DNA from: Anniella stebbinsi
Taxonomy: Eukaryota; Chordata; Lepidosauria; Squamata; Anniellidae
Direction of reading: 5' to 3'
NCBI GenBank assembly: GCA_029215795.1
Contig: JARDYH010000007.1
Span: 83,401,763-83,465,762 of the forward strand
Length of the DNA stretch: 64,000 nucleotides
The notes under the pieces are model-generated. The model saw nothing but the letters and a program-made list of their open reading frames with translations, did no database searches and was not told where the DNA came from. A program made the translations under genes and the position numbers. Below, piece by piece: positions 20,900 through 31,914 of this stretch (position 1 is its first letter; each line of letters opens with the position of its first letter).

Positions 20900-21342
20900 C
20901 ACATCTGCTCAGAAGTATGCATGGTGTGGAGAAAGTGGGTAGGGAAACATTTTTCTCCCACTCTCATAATGCTAGAACCCAGGGCCGTCCCAAGAAGCTG
21001 GTTGGTGGGAGATTCAGGAGAGGTAAAAGGAAAGATTTCTTCACACAGCGCACTGTTAAACTATGAAATTCACCTCCACCGATTTGGATGGCTTTAATAG
21101 AGGATGAGACAAATTCACGGAGGAGGCTACCAATGGCTACTAATTCTGATGGCTATATGCTACCCCCAGGATCAGAGGCAGTATAGAACATGAGTACCAG
21201 GGAACATGAGCAGGAAGGTACTGTTGCTCATGTTCTGCTTGTGGGTTTCCCACAGGCAGCTGGTTGGCCAAAGTGTGAACAGAATGCTGGACTAGGTGGA
21301 CTTTTGGTCTGATCCAGCATGGCTCTTCTTATGTTTCCATGT
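20900..21342 (+). mobile_element. CR1 LINE 3' region
   Basis: Continuous with the CR1 end seen at 49840-50280: ATGCATGGTGTGGAGAAAGT, GGTGGGAGATTCAGGAGAGG, TTCACACAGCGCACTGTTAA, then the terminal GGTCTGATCCAGCATGGCTC. Frames broken. Confidence 0.8.
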
Positions 21343-21779
21343 GCTCAGGCAAAGCCAGAAGACAGCCCTGCTTGGCAGAGGTTTTTGGGTGCCTCTGATG
21401 ATCAGTGGGCTCTTTCCTGGTCTAGTATCGGCTGCTTGTCCATGATGGCCCTTGCACAGAGTTATGTAACAAGGAGTTAAGAGCAGCACCCGGAATTTCA
21501 GAGTGATTGAAGCATAAATGCCAGGAAAAGATACTCCTCCTCAGGGAAAGATACTCCTGGGTATATATATATATATGGTACACCTGAGCAATTCTTAAGA
21601 GCTGCAGTCCAAGTGTTACGGTTCAGTAACTTTTAGTGACAAACCATCAGGGCCCCATGAGCCACCTCAGTTACAATTCAGTAGCTTTTAGTCCCAAACA
21701 ATCAGGATCTCATGAGCCTCCCCAGGAGGGAAAGACAACTAGTGTCTTGAGAAAGACGCAGAGAAAGTGGACAGAGGGA

Positions 21780-21783
<4 letters not shown>

Positions 21784-21810
<27 letters not shown>

Positions 21811-21820
21811 CCTCCCTCTC
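21784..21820 (+). repeat. (CT)n microsatellite
   Basis: About 13 CT units followed by CCCTCCCTCTC. Confidence 0.9.
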
Positions 21821-21847
21821 AAATATTACTCCACCCAAGGATCACCC

Positions 21848-22380
21848 ACTGAAGCTAACTGGTGGGAAGCTGAAGACAGACAAAAAGAAGGATTTCTTCG
21901 CCCATTGCATAGTTAAACTATGGATTTCCCTACCAAACGATCTAGTCCTGGACAGCTTTAAAGGAGAATTAGACAAATCAATGGAGGATAAGCAAATTAA
22001 TTGTTACAGGTCATAATGGCTATTGGAGGAAATATTTTATAATTATTTCAATTATATCCTGCCTTCCCCCCCCCCCCCCGCAAGGATCCCAAGGCAGCTT
22101 ACATAGTCCTCCCTCTCTCCATTTTATCATCACTATATAACCTTGCAAGGTAGGTAGGTTAAGATGAGAGTCAGCGACTAGCCCAAGTCACCCAGTGAAC
22201 TTCATGGTGAAGTAGGGACTAGAACCTGGATCCTCCGAGTCTCACTCCAACACACTACACTCCATTGGCCTCTGTTTACCAATTGCTGGGGGACATGAGC
22301 AAGACAGTGCTCTTGCGCTCATGTCCTGCTGGGCTAGACAGGCCTTTGGTCTGATCCAGCATGGCTCTTCTTATGTTTGT
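21848..22380 (+). mobile_element. CR1 LINE 3' region interrupted by a SINE
   Basis: CR1 sequence to about 22029 (GGTGGGAAGCTGAAGACAGA...TGGCTATTGGAGG) resumes at about 22269 (TGTTTACCAATTGCTGGGGG) and ends GGTCTGATCCAGCATGGCTC. The break is filled by a reverse SINE. Confidence 0.8.
22030..22269 (-). mobile_element. Sauria-type SINE inserted in CR1
   Basis: Reverse-complement body: AAGGTAGGTAGGTTAAGATG, AGTCACCCAGTGAACTTCAT, GGACTAGAACCTGGATCCTC, ending in the head complement CCAACACACTACACTCCATT. Confidence 0.75.
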
Positions 22381-23095
22381 AAGGCAAGTGAAGCAAAAGA
22401 AAAGCAAATGTTCAATTGAAGCCCACGTCCTGTTTACAACTAACTAGGACCTTTAAACACACCCAAACAAACGCCCCTCATCCTCATATAAGGAACCAAA
22501 GCAATGACTGAGGTCTCACCACAGTTCTAAAGAAATTCAGGTTGTGGTTCTTCTTCTGTCCACACTGGAAACACCGAAAGAGGCCACGGCCACAATCGTG
22601 GGCGGCATGGAGAAAAAGAAGCCTGGTACGTAGTACACATACAAACACGGCAGAAACAAAAACAACCAGATGGAAAAGGAGAGGAAACATTCATTAATGC
22701 GCCAGTGACACAGAGAAGGCGCCTCTCTAAGCACTTGGAAACTCCACCTGTTGAACATACAGGCATATGCTACCTAAACAAACAGAGTACAGCCTCAGCC
22801 ACATGGGTTTATTGCAGCTGAGCTCAGGATGTAAAAAACAAGGGTTGCCAACTTTAAAATGGCTTAATCAGTAGATTAATCAACTTTAGAAACTTTAGTT
22901 GATTAACAGGTAGGGTTATTTTAATTGAAGAGGCTGCAAATTAAAGGATGACTTGGAAGTTTTGGCCTCTCATACACAGGGGATGAAAAAGAGATTAAAA
23001 GGTAGCTATTCCTTCCAAAAATAAATGGTAGCTCTAGCTTTATAAGGGATCACGCATCCTTCCAAATTTCAGCTAAACAGGTGAAAAGGCAAAAT
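22381..23095. other. Unassigned; weak minus-strand exon candidate
   Basis: No repeat recognised. On the minus strand an interval from an AG after TACGTACC (about 22623) to a GTGAGACC donor (about 22520) is open in one frame and reads AHDCGRGLFRCFQCGQKKNH, with a CxxC pair. It has no recognised homologue and could be chance. Confidence 0.25.
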
Positions 23096-23097
23096 GA

Positions 23098-23222
23098 TTT
23101 AGGGCACAGTTCTATGCATATAGAAAAAAAATCGTACAACTCCCAGCATTCCCTGGCTGAGGAATAATGGGAGGTGTAGGACTTTTTTCTATCTAAACGT
23201 GCATAGGATTGCACCTTTAAAC
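23098..23222. repeat. Palindromic foldback, family B
   Basis: GGGCACAGTTCTATGCATAT and TACAACTCCCAGCATTCCC are mirrored by GGAGGTGTAGGACTTTTTTC / CGTGCATAGGATTGCACC. Confidence 0.75.
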
Positions 23223-23734
23223 AACTCAACAACGTTGCAGGATCTAAAAGCAAAGTCAGGGATGGAAATGAGAGGAATATTCCCCCAAAACTGTTCAGCA
23301 TTCTATGGTAGACACTATGGTAGACATTTTTAACAGCTCATGGAACCTGGTACAGTTGTTGAACATTTTGTAAGTAGATATGTAAGTAAATTTTAATGTC
23401 CACCTGGATGACCAGGAAAAGAGTTGGAAAAGGGTTTTCTTCATGAGAAAGTGCCCCAGGAGGTCAACTACCATGCTACAGCACCAGGACAGAGAAGGGC
23501 CAAATTCATATTCTGTAAGAATGTCAGATTCCTAGGGTCAGGGTAAGACTTTGGGTCAGAGTGCTAGGGCCCCACTCAACAGAATGAGCAGCAGGGATCT
23601 TAAATGCAGCAAGGCTGATTTAGCAAATTTTGAAGAAATGTGCATTACCATCTTGGAGGTTGTAGTAGAGTAAGACTTAAGCCCAGAGTCTAAATTTACC
23701 TAACTGCAACACCAGTTAGGGAAAGGGCAGAAAA

Positions 23735-23862
23735 CCTGTGGATTTCCAGATATTGTTGGACTCCAATCCCCATCGTCCCCAGCCACAGTAGCTGATGGCT
23801 TAGAATGATGGGGGGCTGTGGTCCAACAACACCTGGAGGCCCAACGGTACTCCATGCCTGGG
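23735..23862. repeat. Palindromic foldback, family A
   Basis: GTTGGACTCCAATCCCCATC is mirrored by GATGGGGGGCTGTGGTCCAA. Confidence 0.7.
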
Positions 23863-24765
23863 CTAGCATAACCCAATCTAAAGGAGGGACAGAGTTATTG
23901 CGGCTCTAATCGTTTTGTTCAGAATGGAAATAAGTTGCTTTGTTTGTTTAAGAAAAACGTTTTCTCTTTGAATTACAGCTTTGTTTCTATTTTGGGTCTT
24001 TTGTTTTGTTTTTTTCATTTACAAAACACAAGAAAAGTACATCCAACATAAACAGAAAGAACCCGGGAAGAAACGACATGTGCCAAAGGGTGGCTTAAAA
24101 GAAAGAAAGGCAAATTTTGATCTTTTGCATCCATCAGCAATGAGTTTCACCCACCAAGTCTTTTTTGTTGTTACAACGGCAGCAAACTGCTTTACAACCA
24201 GGCGCCTGACAACGCTCCCAAACGTGATTGCCAGCTTGTACTCTGACAGTTTTTGTGTTTTTAAACAGCTTTACGGCAGGCAGATTTTCAACAGGGACAG
24301 CTTGTCTAACAAAGGCACAGCACTGTGCAGCGCTCCCCCAGTTTGATTTCTACCTGCAGCACAACACCTGGGAAAAGCACAGGAGACCTGGGAGGAAAGG
24401 GAGAGAGAGGCAACAGATATACCATCTTTGCTACTTTCATTTGGCTTATAGCGGTGCCAGGGATGCATTTTTTAGCGGGCCTCTTTCATCGGGAAGGGGT
24501 GGACCGTTCAGACCAAAAATGGGCTTGGACCGTCTTGGGAACTTCATGCAAAGGGGACGTCCTGGCACTGGGGGGGGGGGGGTGACACCAGCCAGCCAAG
24601 CTCTGGAAATAGGGATGCCTCCAGGCTGGGACGTTGGGGCAGAGGTCCGAGCCCCCATTCCGCAGGAGGGCCCCCAAATGTAACAGGAGTGGCATATCAC
24701 ATTTTGAAGTCATGCACGTTCCTTCAGAGGCAGGTGCCTGTATATGATCTAAAGTATAAAATTCC
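23863..24765. other. Non-coding, unassigned
   Basis: No gene. Overlapping frames at 23981-24346 and 24228-24683 on the plus strand lack any family signature. A G run (24569-24581) is present. Confidence 0.4.
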
Positions 24766-24769
24766 CTAA

Positions 24770-24897
24770 GGCTGCAATCCTATGCATGCTCAGACCGAAA
24801 ACACACCCACAACCCCCAGCATTCCCGAGGCTGGGGAATGCTGGGAGTTGTGGGACTTTTCCAGTCTAAACCATGCATAGGATTGCACCTGAAGTGT
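24770..24897. repeat. Palindromic foldback, family B
   Basis: GCTGCAATCCTATGCATGCTC and AACCCCCAGCATTCCC are mirrored by GGGAATGCTGGGAGTTGTGG / CCATGCATAGGATTGCACC. A near-perfect hairpin. Confidence 0.8.
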
Positions 24898-25285
24898 ATC
24901 ATGGCTTGGAACCTGCCCCTTCCGTCTCCCCAGCGGAGGCTGGTGGGAGGTACAAATAAGAGAACTGCATACCTATCTACATGGCAACTCTTAGGCAACC
25001 AGGCTGTGTAAACTGCCATCACGTATGTACACACACATACACACACAACACTTTCCTCGAGGCACACCCCGAACAGGTATTCGCAACTGAACAGGACCTG
25101 GCAGCCAGGGAGTCAAATGCAACGCAAGCCCCCATCCGTCTTCCCTCGGCAGCCTTAGTCCGGCTTTCCCATATGCTCCAGTACGACGAAAGAAAGTGGG
25201 GAGGAAAGGATCAGGCGTGGGTCTCTCCACACTCCACCCTTCTTTTGCTCAACAGGCCAAAGAGAGAAGCAGGAAGTCATGTTAC

Positions 25286-25620
25286 CTGTCCAGGTGGGGC
25301 TCCTCTTCTTTGCCAAGCCAGGCCACGCGGCAGGGTGATCTTGACCCTTCGGCTCTCTCTTTGGAGAAGCAGAAGTTCGCTCTGCTGCGGCGGAGTCTTC
25401 TTCTTCCTGCCCTCCTCCTCCTCCTCCTCCTCCCTCCTCTGCTCGTTTGGGGTTTTCTCGACGAGCACAGCGAGGCAGCCTCAGCAGCAGGAGACCTAAG
25501 GCTGAGTCAACCACACAAAGAAGGAAACACCTCCCCACGCAGCTGGTGGGAAACCAGGGCCGGAGTCCGCCCGCCTGGAACGCGCTCGCTTGACATTTTG
25601 CAGCCGCGTCTCGAAGGGAG
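25286..25620 (-). promoter_or_regulatory. SYTL1: Candidate SYTL1 promoter and non-coding first exon
   Basis: A GC- and CpG-rich patch that stands out from its surroundings. On the minus strand it ends at a textbook donor, GGACAG/GTAACATG (boundary 25286/25285). No protein-like frame fits, so it would be 5' UTR. It lies about 15 kb upstream of the SYTL1 start codon in the right orientation, with no other gene between. An AP-1-type TGAGTCA lies at 25503-25509 and a GAG/CTC triplet run at 25416-25440. The link to SYTL1 is inference from position, strand and splice site; the transcription start is not defined. Confidence 0.45.
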
Positions 25621-26450
25621 CCTGGAAAAAGACCGCCTGACATTGACGCAAACAGCGACTCAGTGGAGGAGGCAGGCTGGCCTGGCCCAAGAGGGACGGA
25701 GCTGAAATTGCAAGCTTGCGTGTGGTTCAACTTTCTTCAAGTCTCCAGAGGAAAGCTATGTTTTGAGCAGGATGGGCAGATTTTTAAAAATATATATAGA
25801 TATACTCTCAACTTTATCTCTCTCCTCACACCCACCCCGCCCCTTCTTCCAAGCTAGAAGCTCAGGATTCCAGACTTGGGACTCTTTTCATTTTACCTTC
25901 ACAACAATCCTGCAGGGTAGGTTATGCCAGGAGAGTGTGACCGGCCCTGAGGTCACCCTGAGACCTTAATGGCTCAGTAGGGAACTAAATGTGGCCCTCC
26001 AAAGAGATGCCTCCCACTATAATTTGCACTGAGGGGTGGAGGGGCTCCTGTTTACTCCCTCAATGCAGATGTCCGGCCTTGGGGAGTAGGGAGGGTTAAC
26101 CCTGCTTCGGGTTGGGCTTCTATGCCTGAAATTTGCAGGGGGGGGGGATCTCGCATTGGACAGGTGGGAGGTTTTTCCATATGCAAATTGCAGATGTGCT
26201 TCCCCCCCATTAGGATCATTTCCACAGCAGAGGGGAGAAAGGGTTAAAGCCCCCCTGCACCCCCATGCTTGGATCCTAATCTGAACAACCCCCCCCCCCC
26301 CTTCTGCATTTTACGACTTTTCTGTGATGGTTGGGGAAGAAGAGAAATGCCTCCCTCTGCAACCAGCACAGAAGCACAGGAGTCCCTATTCCTGCTGCAT
26401 GTAATTAGTTCAGGGCCACCCAGAGGAATCATAGTGCTACCAATCAGGAA
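25621..26450. other. Non-coding, unassigned
   Basis: Low-complexity C and G runs (26286-26301, 26139-26147). No gene. Confidence 0.4.
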
Positions 26451-26451
26451 A

Positions 26452-27165
26452 CCAGGAGGCTGCTTTATACTGAGTCAGATTCCTGGTCCGCATAGCTCAG
26501 ACAAAGCCCGCCTGGCACCAACATTGCTATCTTTTTGGCACCAGATCAAGACTTTTCTCTTTTCCCAGGCATATAGCAGCATGTGGTGAGCTTTAATCGA
26601 TCCTGGATTTGTTGTACGGTTTGGCTGTTTTTAGATGTATGTTGTCTCTGTGCATACTGTCTGTTGTGTGTCTTTTATGTTCTTAAATTTTGCATCTTGT
26701 TTTTAATGTTTTAATCTTTGTAAGCTGCCCAGAGAGCTCCAGCTATGGGTCAGTACAGAAATTAAATTATTATTATTATTAATCTGTTAGTCACATCAGT
26801 CACTGGCATCACATCAAAAAAAAAATTACAGAAAACCTCCAGAAACTGGACCTGCCAAAATACATCCACACCAATATCCAGAAAGCAGTCATACTCAAAA
26901 CATGATCAATTGTCAGGAAATTCCTGAATCAGTAAAAGGCAGCATGACTTGGCAAAGCCTGTCATGTCCATCTAAAGAAACTGCCATGAGTCAGAAAAGA
27001 GATAATAAAGATGATGATGATTTGTCAACACTGACTTGCAGCAATGGCTCTCCGGCGTTTGAACGGGGTTTCCGAGCCCTATCTGGAGATGCCAGAAATC
27101 GAACCTGGGTCCTTCTGCATGCAAAGAGGTGCTCTACCACCGAGACACAGCCCCTTCTTATTAGA
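26452..27165 (-). mobile_element. tRNA-derived SINE (second family) split by other repeats
   Basis: The SINE tail complement (GAGGCTGCTTTATACTGAGT, 26457) and head complement (ATCTGGAGATGCCAGAAATC / GAACCTGGGTCCTTCTGCAT, 27080-27120) lie about 550 bases apart. An L2 end and further AT-rich sequence fill the gap. Confidence 0.6.
26490..26780 (+). mobile_element. L2-clade LINE 3' end inside a SINE
   Basis: ACAAAGCCCGCCTGGCACCA to TTTTTGGCACCAGATCAAGA codes for the ..ARLAPTLLSFWHQIKTFLFSQ end. The tail AGCTGCCCAGAGAGCTCCAG / CTATGGGTCAGTACAGAAAT and an ATT run follow. Confidence 0.75.
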
Positions 27166-27636
27166 AGGCATTGTGCAGTTATTCTGTCTAACCCTCCGAA
27201 ATGGATTTTTATTAAGAAGGAAGAAGGGGGGGGGGGAAGACGATTGGCTTACCAATGGAAGATGGCTGCAGCTGGGCACCACACAGCCCCAATAAAATTC
27301 TGTGGATCAGCCATGGTGATGGCACAAATAAAAGTCTTAGCTGGAAGGACCCCATATCCAATCTTCTGCATTTGAGAGGGCAGCCTTGAGCAGTTCTCCC
27401 AAGGGCACAGGCTTTAGAGCAGAGAGGTTGAGCCCAGCAGCTTCAAGAGAGCAGTCACAGGACCAACATGAAAGGCCACCTCTACAAGGGCATCCGTGAT
27501 CCCCTGGAAAGGGCTGCTCAGGGCTTCCAAATTGCACACAAAGCTTTAAGAAGTGGGATAGTGCTAAGGGAAGAATTTGGGTGGGGGGGAGAGGAGCACA
27601 CTGTGCATTGGGAGACTGTGTGTTGTGTTTATAACC
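27166..27636. other. Non-coding, unassigned
   Basis: No gene or repeat recognised. A purine run with G9 lies at 27221-27241. Confidence 0.4.
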
Positions 27637-27995
27637 CAGGGTGCCTCTACAAGAGAGGTTTAATGCGCTTTGAAGGTTCATTAAAAATTTTACCTCTACA
27701 AGAACGGAGCGCAAATCGGGCGTAGAGGCGCGTTATCTCCCCGATAATGCGCATTTTTGAATGCGCGTTAAATCGCGAGTTTTATGTTGCTCCGGCCGTT
27801 AAAGCGCATTTTCCCCATGTGAACAAGCGATTATGCGCATTAACTTCTTGTAAAGCGCTTTTTGGACATCTATTAATGCGTTTCGCCGCCTCTCGCCGCC
27901 TCCCGTGCAGAAGGATTAGGAGTAAATGCGCGTCTGCGATAATGCGCATAATCGCCGAACCGGGCACAAAAGCGAATCCTTGTAGAGGGAGCCTG
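27637..27995. mobile_element. CpG-rich MITE with terminal inverted repeats
   Basis: The left end CAGGGTGCCTCTACAAG and the right end CTTGTAGAGGGAGCCTG (as inverted repeat) match at 15 of 17 bases. The 359-base interior is built from many AATGCGC / GCGCATTA words and has far more CpG than its surroundings. No coding frame; no target duplication found. Confidence 0.65.
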
Positions 27996-28017
27996 AGGCC
28001 CATGAATAACTATTTTG

Positions 28018-28165
28018 TGGTGCAATCCTAGGCATGAATAGACAGTGGGGTGGGGGTGTGGAATCCTACAACTCCCAGCATTCCTCAGTCAACATCGCTG
28101 GCTAGGGAATGCTGGGAGTTGTAGGATTTTTTTTCTGTCTAAACATGTATGGGATTGTGCCCTAA
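28018..28165. repeat. Palindromic foldback, family B
   Basis: GGTGCAATCCTAGGCATGAA / CCTACAACTCCCAGCATTCC are mirrored by GGAATGCTGGGAGTTGTAGG / AACATGTATGGGATTGTGCC. Confidence 0.8.
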
Positions 28166-28174
28166 TTCTCTGCC

Positions 28175-28432
28175 TTGGAAGGCAGGTTTAATAGTTCCTG
28201 GAGAAGGCTATCAATGGCTATTGGTCCTGATGGCTGTATGCTACCTCCACGATCAGAGGCAGAAAGCCTGTGTGCACCAGTTGCTGGGAAACATGGGCAG
28301 GAGGGTACGGTTTTACTCCAGTTTGTGGGTTCCCCATCAACAGCTGCTTGGCCTCTTTGTGAACAGAATGCTGGACTAGATGGACCCTTGGTCTGATCCA
28401 GCAGGGCTCTATGCATATTCTTAGCAGAAGTG
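28175..28432 (+). mobile_element. CR1 LINE 3' end
   Basis: CTATCAATGGCTATTGGTCC, ATGCTACCTCCACGATCAGA, GGACTAGATGGACCCTTGGT, ending CTGATCCAGCAGGGCTC. Confidence 0.8.
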
Positions 28433-28555
28433 GTCCTCCAAGCTTTCAGGAAGGGCTCCTTCCCAGCCCTAACTGGAGACACCCGGAATTGAACCTGGGA
28501 CCCACTGCATGCAAAGCATGTGCTCTGCCACTTGAGCTACAGTTCACCCCCTTTC
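28433..28555 (-). mobile_element. tRNA-derived SINE (second family) fragment
   Basis: AACTGGAGACACCCGGAATT, GAACCTGGGACCCACTGCAT, GCAAAGCATGTGCTCTGCCA: reverse-complement tRNA-like head. Confidence 0.7.
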
Positions 28556-29830
28556 TTTTATCGCTCCATTATCTCATTTGAACCTGGATGCCAATGTGAG
28601 GCATCCAGGTTCAATCCACCAGTCAACAAAGGACATCCACTAGCAATGCTGGAAAAGCTGTTGCCAGCCAGAGTTGGCATTATTGAGCTAAATTGAAGAT
28701 AGTCCTAGCTCAGATCTTAGGCAGCTTCCTTCTGCAAGCAGGGTACACCCAGAGTTTTCATGATGCCACCAGTGGGGAGGTCTGGGGGACATTTCACACT
28801 GGCCCTGTTGATCAGCCAGCGTTGCACCCAAGAAAGCACAATGGGATGCTGCCATCTAATGGGCACACATATTTTACTCTCTCCAAAAACGTCCCTGCCC
28901 TGCAGCAGTTAGAAAAAGTTTAAGATTTTGGTCATCTACGCAATAGAGAAAGATCGGAATGCAGAAGTCTTGTTCCTTTCTCTCCCTTTTTGCAAGAAAA
29001 CAAGGAAGCAACTATATACTCGATAACTTCACATACAAACATGTTTTACAAAATTTGGCTCGATTTATTAACATCAGAGCTTTTTCCACAAATGACGCTT
29101 TCTACAAAAAAGTAGGTTCATCTCAACTAAATGACTCACTATACACAAAGATGCATTTTGGAATGGGAGAAAAAGTAAAATAATTTCCTCTCCCTTTCAA
29201 TCTCTTACAAATCTCTTACAGTGCTATCCCTTAGGGACGAATGAATCGGTCTGTAACGCTTTCTGGAGTGTTCACATTTTTTTTTCAAGCACAAGGTCAT
29301 TCTGTCCTGTTTTGACATCAGTTGGCCTTTTTCTTTTAAGTCCGCATCAAAATCCATACAAATCTTTATACCCAGCTTTTCACTAATATTCACTTTTTTT
29401 TCCACAAGCACTTCTGCCTAAAGCAATTTTCCCTAATGTTTTGATCAGAGAACAGAATTGCAAAATTTGGAGAAGTGTGAAAAACCAAGGATCATTGCAT
29501 TTCAGTTCTCATATAAGAGTGAATTAGGTTGGTTGGTTGGTATTAAAATGCAAAACAAACAAATTTCTTCCCCATCCCAAAATCCTATGCATGTGTCAGA
29601 AGTACAGCCTTTTGGGTTCTGTGGGACTTACTCCTAAGTATGTATAGGACTGCAGCCTTAACCATGTAAAAGAGGCACTTGTGCAGACACACATTTAAAA
29701 TACCCTTAATACTTCTTGCAGGAAGAGCCCCACGCTGACCATATCGCAGTCTTTGATCACTGGGAGGGCAGGTAGATTCAGCAGCACACAAAGATGTCTT
29801 TGATACTGATGGCCAATTGTAAGCCATATC
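28556..29830. other. Non-coding, unassigned
   Basis: No gene seen. Outer arms of a family B-like element (AATCCTATGCATGTGTCAGA ... TATGTATAGGACTGCAGCC) occur at 29580-29662. Confidence 0.4.
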
Positions 29831-30149
29831 TAGGGTGACCAGATAAAATCCAGGTCAGGGCTCATGTAACTTAATAGTTGTAGAGAAAAGGCAATTTCAG
29901 CCAGAATCATTTGTATGCAATTAGTACCTGCTGAAATCCCCTCTTCGTCACAGCAATTAAAGTTGCAGGCACTATACTAGAGTGACCAGATACAAAAGAG
30001 GGCAGGGCCCCTGCAGCTTTAACTGTTGTAATGAAGAGGGAATTTCACCAGGTACGAATTGTATACAAATGACTCTGGCTGAAATTGCCTTTTCTCTACA
30101 ACTGTTAAAGTTACATGAGCCCTGTCCTCCTTTTCATATGATCAGCCTA
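29831..30149. mobile_element. hAT-like foldback MITE, copy 2
   Basis: Same architecture as 6958-7273 (TAGGGTGACCAGATAAAATC at left, ATGATCAGCCTA at right). The right end has diverged and no target duplication is visible. Confidence 0.7.
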
Positions 30150-30346
30150 TCTAAGAGACCTGCATAGCCTAACTCAGTGAGTAGATTTGAACAGGCTTTA
30201 GCAGACAAGAGCAGGCCTCATTCTCTGGATGGGCCTCTCATAGTTATGTCATCCTTTTCTCATAAGAATCTTATCTCAGGATGACCCGGGAGATTTTCAC
30301 TCCTAATGAGGCACTAGAAAAGGCAATGAATTTCCCAAGTTTAAAT

Positions 30347-30666
30347 TAGGGTGACCAGATAAAATCCAGGTCAGGGCTCATGTAACTTTAATAGTTGTAG
30401 AGAAAAGGGAATTTCAGCCAGTGTCATTTGTATGCAGTTAGTCCCTGGTGAAATTCTCTCTTCATCACAACAGTTAAAGGTGCATGCACTATACTAGAGT
30501 GACCAGATACAAAAGAAGGCATGGCCCCTGCAACTTTAACAGTTGTGATGAAGAGGGAATATCACCAGGTGCTGCATGCATACAAATGACACTGGCTGAA
30601 ATTCCCTTTTCTCTACAACTGTTAAAGTTACATGAGCCTTGACCTGGATTTTGTCTGGTCACCCTA
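30347..30666. mobile_element. hAT-like foldback MITE, copy 3
   Basis: 320 bases with intact ends TAGGGTGACCAG ... CTGGTCACCCTA. A perfect 8-base target duplication GTTTAAAT flanks it (30339-30346, 30667-30674), diagnostic of the hAT superfamily. No transposase. Confidence 0.85.
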
Positions 30667-30674
30667 GTTTAAAT

Positions 30675-31233
30675 GCTTTGGGAACCTGCGAGAGGGAGCC
30701 CTCACTGCTTCTTCTGAGAGTGCGGAGGGATGCAGCTTGTCAGCTCTTGAGCAGAGGAGTCTATAAGATCCAATGCATAGGCTTCATGCTTCTGCCTCAC
30801 TTCAGGAGGAACCGTGTAACGGGCCTGGAGAATCTTCTGTGGCTCAAAGGGGCAGCTTTCGTCTATCGTAGGGGCCCCTGATAGACACCCAGCTATGAGA
30901 GCTAGATTAGCTGGAAAGAGGTGCCAAAGTATATGTTCTACATCCATTTTCTATCAATAAGCTGTCATATTTTTGCACGAGTGGCTTGTTTCATCTTGAT
31001 AACCAAAAGAACCCGATTGATGACTTGGATCTGGCAGAACCAGAAGCCAACTCAACACAGTTTAGAACCATGCTGACCAGGAGTGATGAGGCATTGCAGT
31101 CCAACACACCTGGAGAACACCAGGTTGCGGGAAACTGGTTTAATGAATGGGATGACCCTATCCAGTCTTCTAACATGGGGACAATAATGCCTGAAACCCC
31201 AGAGAGCCGCCGGGTGTGGAGACTTGGAGCAGC
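30675..31233. other. Non-coding, unassigned
   Basis: Mirror-image frames exist on both strands (30986-31243) without domain support. Confidence 0.4.
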
Positions 31234-31471
31234 GAACCTGTAACCCACTAAATGTTGCTAGACTCCTAACTCCCATTGGCTCAGCCAGCATGGCAAATGG
31301 CCTGGGATGATGGGAGTTGTAGTCTAAAGCATTGGGAGGGCATCAAGTTGGGGAACCTGTGACCCACTAAATGTTGCTAGACTCCTAACTCCCATTGGCT
31401 CAGCCAGCATGGCAAATGGCCTGGGATGATGGGAGTTGTAGTCTAAAGCATTGGGAGGGTGTCAAGTTGGG
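31234..31471. repeat. Tandem duplication of a family A foldback
   Basis: Two 119-base units (31234-31352, 31353-31471) differ at about three positions. Each contains the inverted core CTAACTCCCATTGGCTCAGC / GATGGGAGTTGTAGTCTAAA. Confidence 0.9.
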
Positions 31472-31478
31472 GAAAACT

Positions 31479-31588
31479 GTCATACTCCAACTTATTATAC
31501 AAGGGAAAATTGAAGGAAAAAGATCAGCGGGCAGAAGACGAACATCAGGGCTAAAGAATTTGAGGGAATGGTATAGGCACTCATGATA
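31479..31588 (+). mobile_element. LINE ORF2 C-terminal scrap, RTE-like
   Basis: Reads QLIIQGKIEGKRSAGRRRTS then GLKNLREWY, the tail commonly seen at the end of endonuclease-reverse transcriptases of RTE-like elements. Only about 35 codons. Confidence 0.5.
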
Positions 31589-31914
31589 GAGCTGATAGCC
31601 ACGCCCCCAAGGAGAGCCCCAAAATGCAAGCAGCTGGGTTGATCCATATCACCAAGCAGTTTTCCTCTCCACCAGGAGCAGGCCTTTTGTGAAGGGAATG
31701 GGTCTTAATGGGTCATTTCAGACCAAATCACTCTGCATTACAACAGGGAATAATATAAAGTCTTACTGGGAAAATTTATGCTCTCCCCTCCACTTCCAGC
31801 TCCTGTGAAGATGTCAGCTAAGCTGAGAGGGAACAGGGAAGTTGGGGTGGGAAGTGTTAAAAAAAAAAAAAACACCAAAAGGAGGAGAGAATCCAAATCA
31901 GCACAAAAAATGGG

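Noticed and set aside
25155..25730. 191-codon minus-strand frame as a gene
   Set aside because: Glu/Gly runs come from a triplet repeat; no domain; overlapping frames are equally open. Better read as an untranslated exon or promoter.
31234..31471. CRISPR-like direct repeats
   Set aside because: Only two units, contiguous, each a palindromic transposon; vertebrate DNA.
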